This document shows positions 5,621 to 7,432 of a stretch of 7,432 bases of DNA, piece after piece (position 1 is the first letter of the stretch; each line of letters opens with the position of its first letter). A program made the translations under genes and the position numbers. The DNA lies in contig JBBDWJ010000071.1 in NCBI GenBank assembly GCA_040902925.1, positions 1 through 7,432 on the forward strand, written 5' to 3'. Origin of the DNA: JBBDWJ01 sp040902925 (GTDB lineage: Bacteria; Acidobacteriota; Terriglobia; Bryobacterales; UBA6623). A model generated the notes under the pieces. The model had not been told where the DNA came from and did no database searches. It saw only the letters and a program-made list of their open reading frames with translations.

Positions 5621-5642
5621 GAACATATCCTGGCGGATGTTC
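5621..5642. repeat. Inverted repeat GAACAT-N10-ATGTTC
   Basis: GAACAT at 5621-5626 is the exact inverse of ATGTTC at 5637-5642. Inner CC and GG extend the pairing to 8 bp if a 2-nt bulge is allowed. The dyad lies about 35 bp upstream of the DUF4097 start, where an operator could sit. It may equally be chance. Confidence 0.35.
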
Positions 5643-5716
5643 CTAAAAGGGCGTTTTGCAGGTTGGGGGAATGATGCGACCGCAAGGGCGGGCAGGGGCA
5701 CCCAGCCAGCCACTCT

Positions 5717-5738
5717 TTCCCCGAGTGTTCCCCGAGTG
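5717..5738. repeat. 11-bp perfect tandem duplication
   Basis: TTCCCCGAGTG is repeated head to tail at 5717-5727 and 5728-5738. CACTC at 5711-5715 is the inverse of the GAGTG that ends each copy. The period is about one helical turn. It lies in the 240-bp divergent gap between the DUF4097 and SGNH-hydrolase genes, about 76 bp before the -10-like box of the latter. The rest of the gap holds no gene that I can support. Confidence 0.7.
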
Positions 5739-5813
5739 CCCCCTACCGCTTCGGAGGTTTACAGTAGAGTGCTTACGCCGTGTTTTCGCCGCCGGATGCC
5801 GATACATCGGGAG

Positions 5814-5819
5814 TACAAT
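5814..5819 (+). promoter_or_regulatory. -10-like box TACAAT of the SGNH hydrolase gene
   Basis: TACAAT ends exactly 8 nt (5820-5827, CAACAACT) before ATG 5828. No Shine-Dalgarno exists between box and start, so if this is the promoter the mRNA would be leaderless. No -35 hexamer or TGN extension is visible. Confidence 0.5.
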
Positions 5820-5827
5820 CAACAACT

Positions 5828-6976
5828 ATGGAGTCGACCGGCGCCGCGGGAACTTCGAGCGGGATTCGCCGCTCCCGCTGGATCCAGATCGCGATCGTGC
5901 TGGCATCGTCGGCCGTTGCGCTGCTGCTCGCGGAGTGGGTGGTTCGCCTCACTGGCCTGGTGCGCCAGTGGCATCCGGCGGCACAAACGGCGATTCTCCA
6001 ATACTACGAGGACCCCAACGGCCCCGCCTACTTGATCCCGAATTGGGAAGGCTACGTCAGCGGAGCGTGGACGAAGATCAATGCGGATGGTTTTCGCGAC
6101 GTCAGCCACGCGCCTGTCGCACAGCCCGGCGTGTTGCGTCTCGCCGTCGTCGGGGATAGCTACACCATGGGCGACGGCGTCGCGCTGAAGGATACCTACA
6201 TTAAGCAGCTGCAAGCGATGTTGTCGCCGCGCTTCCAGATCGAAGTCCTGAACTGCGGCGTCACCTCCACCAACACCATGAATCAGCTCGCGGCGCTGCC
6301 CAGGATACTGGCGCGCTATAGTCCTGCGGTGGTCGTCACGGCGTTCAACGTGAACGATTTCGAGGTATACACGGAGACCCGCTTTGAACGTATGAGTCGT
6401 GATGGCGGCCGTTTCACGGTTCATGACGGTGGAACCGTCACCATGGAGCGGCACACCGGAGTCTTCCGCGGCGTCAAAGAACAGTTTCGCGAGCACTCCT
6501 ATCTGTACCGATTGGCCTCCGAGCTGCTCCCGCTGCTCCGGGGAGAGCGCCAGGATGTCGTCGAAACGGTTCGCCGCCGTTTCCAAACCGGCGAGTACGC
6601 GCGATCCGTCGAGGCCCTGATCAAAATGAGAGATCTGGTCGAGGCCAGCCATGCTCGATTCCTGGTGGCCTTGATTCCGGGCCTGCTCGACACGCCGGCT
6701 TCCGTCACGAACATGAAGGACTATCCCTACCTTGAAGAACATCGATCGATCTGCGAAAAGCTCTCTTCACGAGGTGTAGGATGCGTAGACTTGGCTGGTG
6801 CCTTCGGCGATCGCGATCCCAATGCGCTGATCGTGCATAGAACTAACCGGCACTACAACACGGAAGGCCATCGCCTTGTCGCCACAGCGTTGGGCAACTA
6901 TCTCGAGGCCCATAGCGCGGAACTGTTGAATAGTTCGAGCACGGCAGATGGGCTACAACCTACTCACCCGGATTGA
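5828..6976 (+). CDS. Membrane-anchored SGNH/GDSL-type hydrolase with atypical catalytic block V
   Basis: The product is 382 residues. RRSRW (14-18) followed by a hydrophobic helix at about 19-39 predicts one N-terminal anchor with the body in the periplasm. INADGFRD (84-91) precedes the SGNH core. Block I is VVGDSYTMG, with nucleophile S111. Block II is NCGVTSTNT, with G144. Block III is FNVNDF (N176, D177). Block V is TNRHYNTEGH, with H342. Family members hydrolyse or transfer acyl groups on sugars, lipids or polysaccharides; the substrate here is unknown. The Asp normally found before the catalytic His (DxH or DxxH) is Asn at 340 (codon 6845-6847). A GTG at 5780 would add 16 residues overlapping the -10-like box. 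ATG 5828 is preferred because it sits 8 nt after TACAAT, though no Shine-Dalgarno supports either. The gene ends 16 nt from the end of the convergent small gene. Confidence 0.87.
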   Translation: MESTGAAGTSSGIRRSRWIQIAIVLASSAVALLLAEWVVRLTGLVRQWHPAAQTAILQYYEDPNGPAYLIPNWEGYVSGAWTKINADGFRDVSHAPVAQPGVLRLAVVGDSYTMGDGVALKDTYIKQLQAMLSPRFQIEVLNCGVTSTNTMNQLAALPRILARYSPAVVVTAFNVNDFEVYTETRFERMSRDGGRFTVHDGGTVTMERHTGVFRGVKEQFREHSYLYRLASELLPLLRGERQDVVETVRRRFQTGEYARSVEALIKMRDLVEASHARFLVALIPGLLDTPASVTNMKDYPYLEEHRSICEKLSSRGVGCVDLAGAFGDRDPNALIVHRTNRHYNTEGHRLVATALGNYLEAHSAELLNSSSTADGLQPTHPD

Positions 6977-6992
6977 GTTCGCCAAACGCCGA

Positions 6993-7274
6993 TCAGGATT
7001 GGCTGCTGTGGTGTCCAAGCGCGAAAGCCGCGATGACGCCGGCCGCAATGCCGATAAAGAAAAGCCGGGAATCCGGCGCGCTCGGCGGCTTGCTAGGCAA
7101 CTGCCGCACAGGGGAACGGGAAGGAGCAGAAGTAAGGGCGCGCTCCGAAGCGGGGCCAATGGAGGGGCGTTCCAGGCCTGGATCAAACGGCGCCGCGTAG
7201 ACCACGCGGCCGTCTACACGTAATGGCGACAGCTCAGTGATTTCGCCATCGCCTCGCCCGGATGTGAATCCCAT
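6993..7274 (-). CDS. Small hypothetical protein with C-terminal membrane segment
   Basis: The product is 93 residues from ATG 7274-7272, or 96 from GTG 7283-7281. I do not recognise the family. Residues about 15-35 (TELSPLRVDGRVVYAAPFDPG) could be a small folded piece. Residues about 36-68 are rich in Pro, Ser and Arg. LFFIGIAAGVIAAFALG (about 71-87) is a single transmembrane helix ending in the short tail HHSSQS, so the protein would be tail-anchored. It has no signal peptide. No Shine-Dalgarno is seen; an extended -10 (TGTTAAAAT) lies 12 nt before the GTG. The overlapping plus-strand frames are arginine-rich and look like shadows, which favours this strand. It could also be the 3' remnant of a longer exported protein. 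Confidence 0.55.
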   Translation of the reverse strand: MGFTSGRGDGEITELSPLRVDGRVVYAAPFDPGLERPSIGPASERALTSAPSRSPVRQLPSKPPSAPDSRLFFIGIAAGVIAAFALGHHSSQS

Positions 7275-7387
7275 GCAGACCACGGTAGCTAAAACATTTT
7301 AACACCGATCTGGTTTTTAAAGAAAGGGTACACTTCAACTGGGTCGCGTTATTCTGAGCGTACAAAGTGTTTCGTTCGACCTGACTT
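7275..7387. other. A/T-richer divergent intergenic region
   Basis: This stretch is visibly richer in A and T than the rest of the window. It contains a leftward extended -10 (7304-7296) and a rightward TACACT at 7329-7334, plus TACAAA at 7361-7366. It looks like a promoter region serving the small minus-strand gene and a possible gene entering from the right edge. I see no RNA gene in it. Confidence 0.4.
7296..7304 (-). promoter_or_regulatory. Extended -10 element of the small minus-strand gene
   Basis: On the minus strand TGTTAAAAT matches the extended -10 pattern (TGN then TAAAAT, 5 of 6 to TATAAT). It ends 12 nt before GTG 7283 and 21 nt before ATG 7274. No clear -35 hexamer is present. 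Confidence 0.4.
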
Positions 7388-7432
7388 ATGCACAGAATCA
7401 GCATGCCAAGCCCTCTGCGTGCTCGGCTGATG
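7388..7432 (+). CDS. Possible start of a rightward gene running off the window
   Basis: ATG 7388 opens 15 codons (MHRISMPSPLRARLM) with no stop before the edge. The basic, Leu/Pro-containing start could be an N-terminus, and promoter-like TACACT (7329) and TACAAA (7361) lie upstream. There is no Shine-Dalgarno, and the reading is too short to show coding bias, so this is only a suggestion. Confidence 0.2.
   Translation, partial: MHRISMPSPLRARLM

Noticed and set aside
5235..6035. 266-codon open frame on the plus strand spanning the DUF4097/SGNH gap
   Set aside because: It overlaps the N-terminal half of the DUF4097 gene on the opposite strand and then the SGNH gene out of frame; composition is low-complexity Ser/Arg/Thr typical of a shadow.
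5819..6742. 307-codon open frame on the minus strand
   Set aside because: It lies opposite the SGNH hydrolase, whose catalytic blocks are recognisable; the antisense product has no domain or plausible start signal.
6962..6978. ACTCA-N7-TGAGT dyad over the SGNH stop codon as a terminator
   Set aside because: The stem has only 5 bp, with no GC-rich extension and no T-run, so it is not convincing.

Overview
The window is GC-rich bacterial DNA with compact genes and strongly G/C-ending codons. The mix of a Tat-exported glycosylasparaginase-type hydrolase, a TGDG-repeat DUF4097 protein, a PEGA-domain secreted protein, a membrane-anchored SGNH hydrolase and a VapBC module resembles soil Acidobacteriota (Bryobacterales/Solibacter-like). 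That placement is inferred from gene style only; no marker gene is present.

Layout. (1) 1-794, minus: N-terminal two-fifths or so of an ABC-F ATPase, cut by the window edge. (2) 795-974: divergent intergenic region with a three-copy 13-bp tandem repeat. (3) 975-2072, plus: Tat-exported Ntn-hydrolase of the glycosylasparaginase/asparaginase-2 family. (4) 2124-2841, plus: VapB (AbrB-fold) antitoxin and VapC (PIN) toxin, with operator-like repeats in front and two mutually exclusive hairpins between the genes. (5) 3010-3630, plus: secreted protein of unknown function, preceded by two TTCCNNGGAA dyads. (6) 3637-3674: double hairpin between convergent genes. (7) 3718-4656, minus: secreted protein with a C-terminal PEGA domain. 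(8) 4753-5587, minus: DUF4097-type repeat protein broken by a frameshift. (9) 5588-5827: divergent intergenic region with an 11-bp tandem duplication. (10) 5828-6976, plus: membrane-anchored SGNH/GDSL hydrolase with an Asn where the catalytic Asp is expected. (11) 6993-7274, minus: small protein with a C-terminal membrane segment. (12) 7275-7432: apparent divergent promoter region and perhaps the start of a rightward gene.

How the genes work together. Apart from the ABC-F protein and the TA module, the products look destined for the envelope or periplasm, but nothing shows that they form one pathway. VapB and VapC are the only clear functional pair. The most interesting signals are regulatory. 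Three start codons sit exactly 8 nt after a TACAMT -10-like box, a layout that predicts leaderless mRNAs. In the vapB-vapC gap, a small hairpin would bring a distant GAGGAG Shine-Dalgarno to normal spacing from the toxin start codon, while a competing larger hairpin would hide it.
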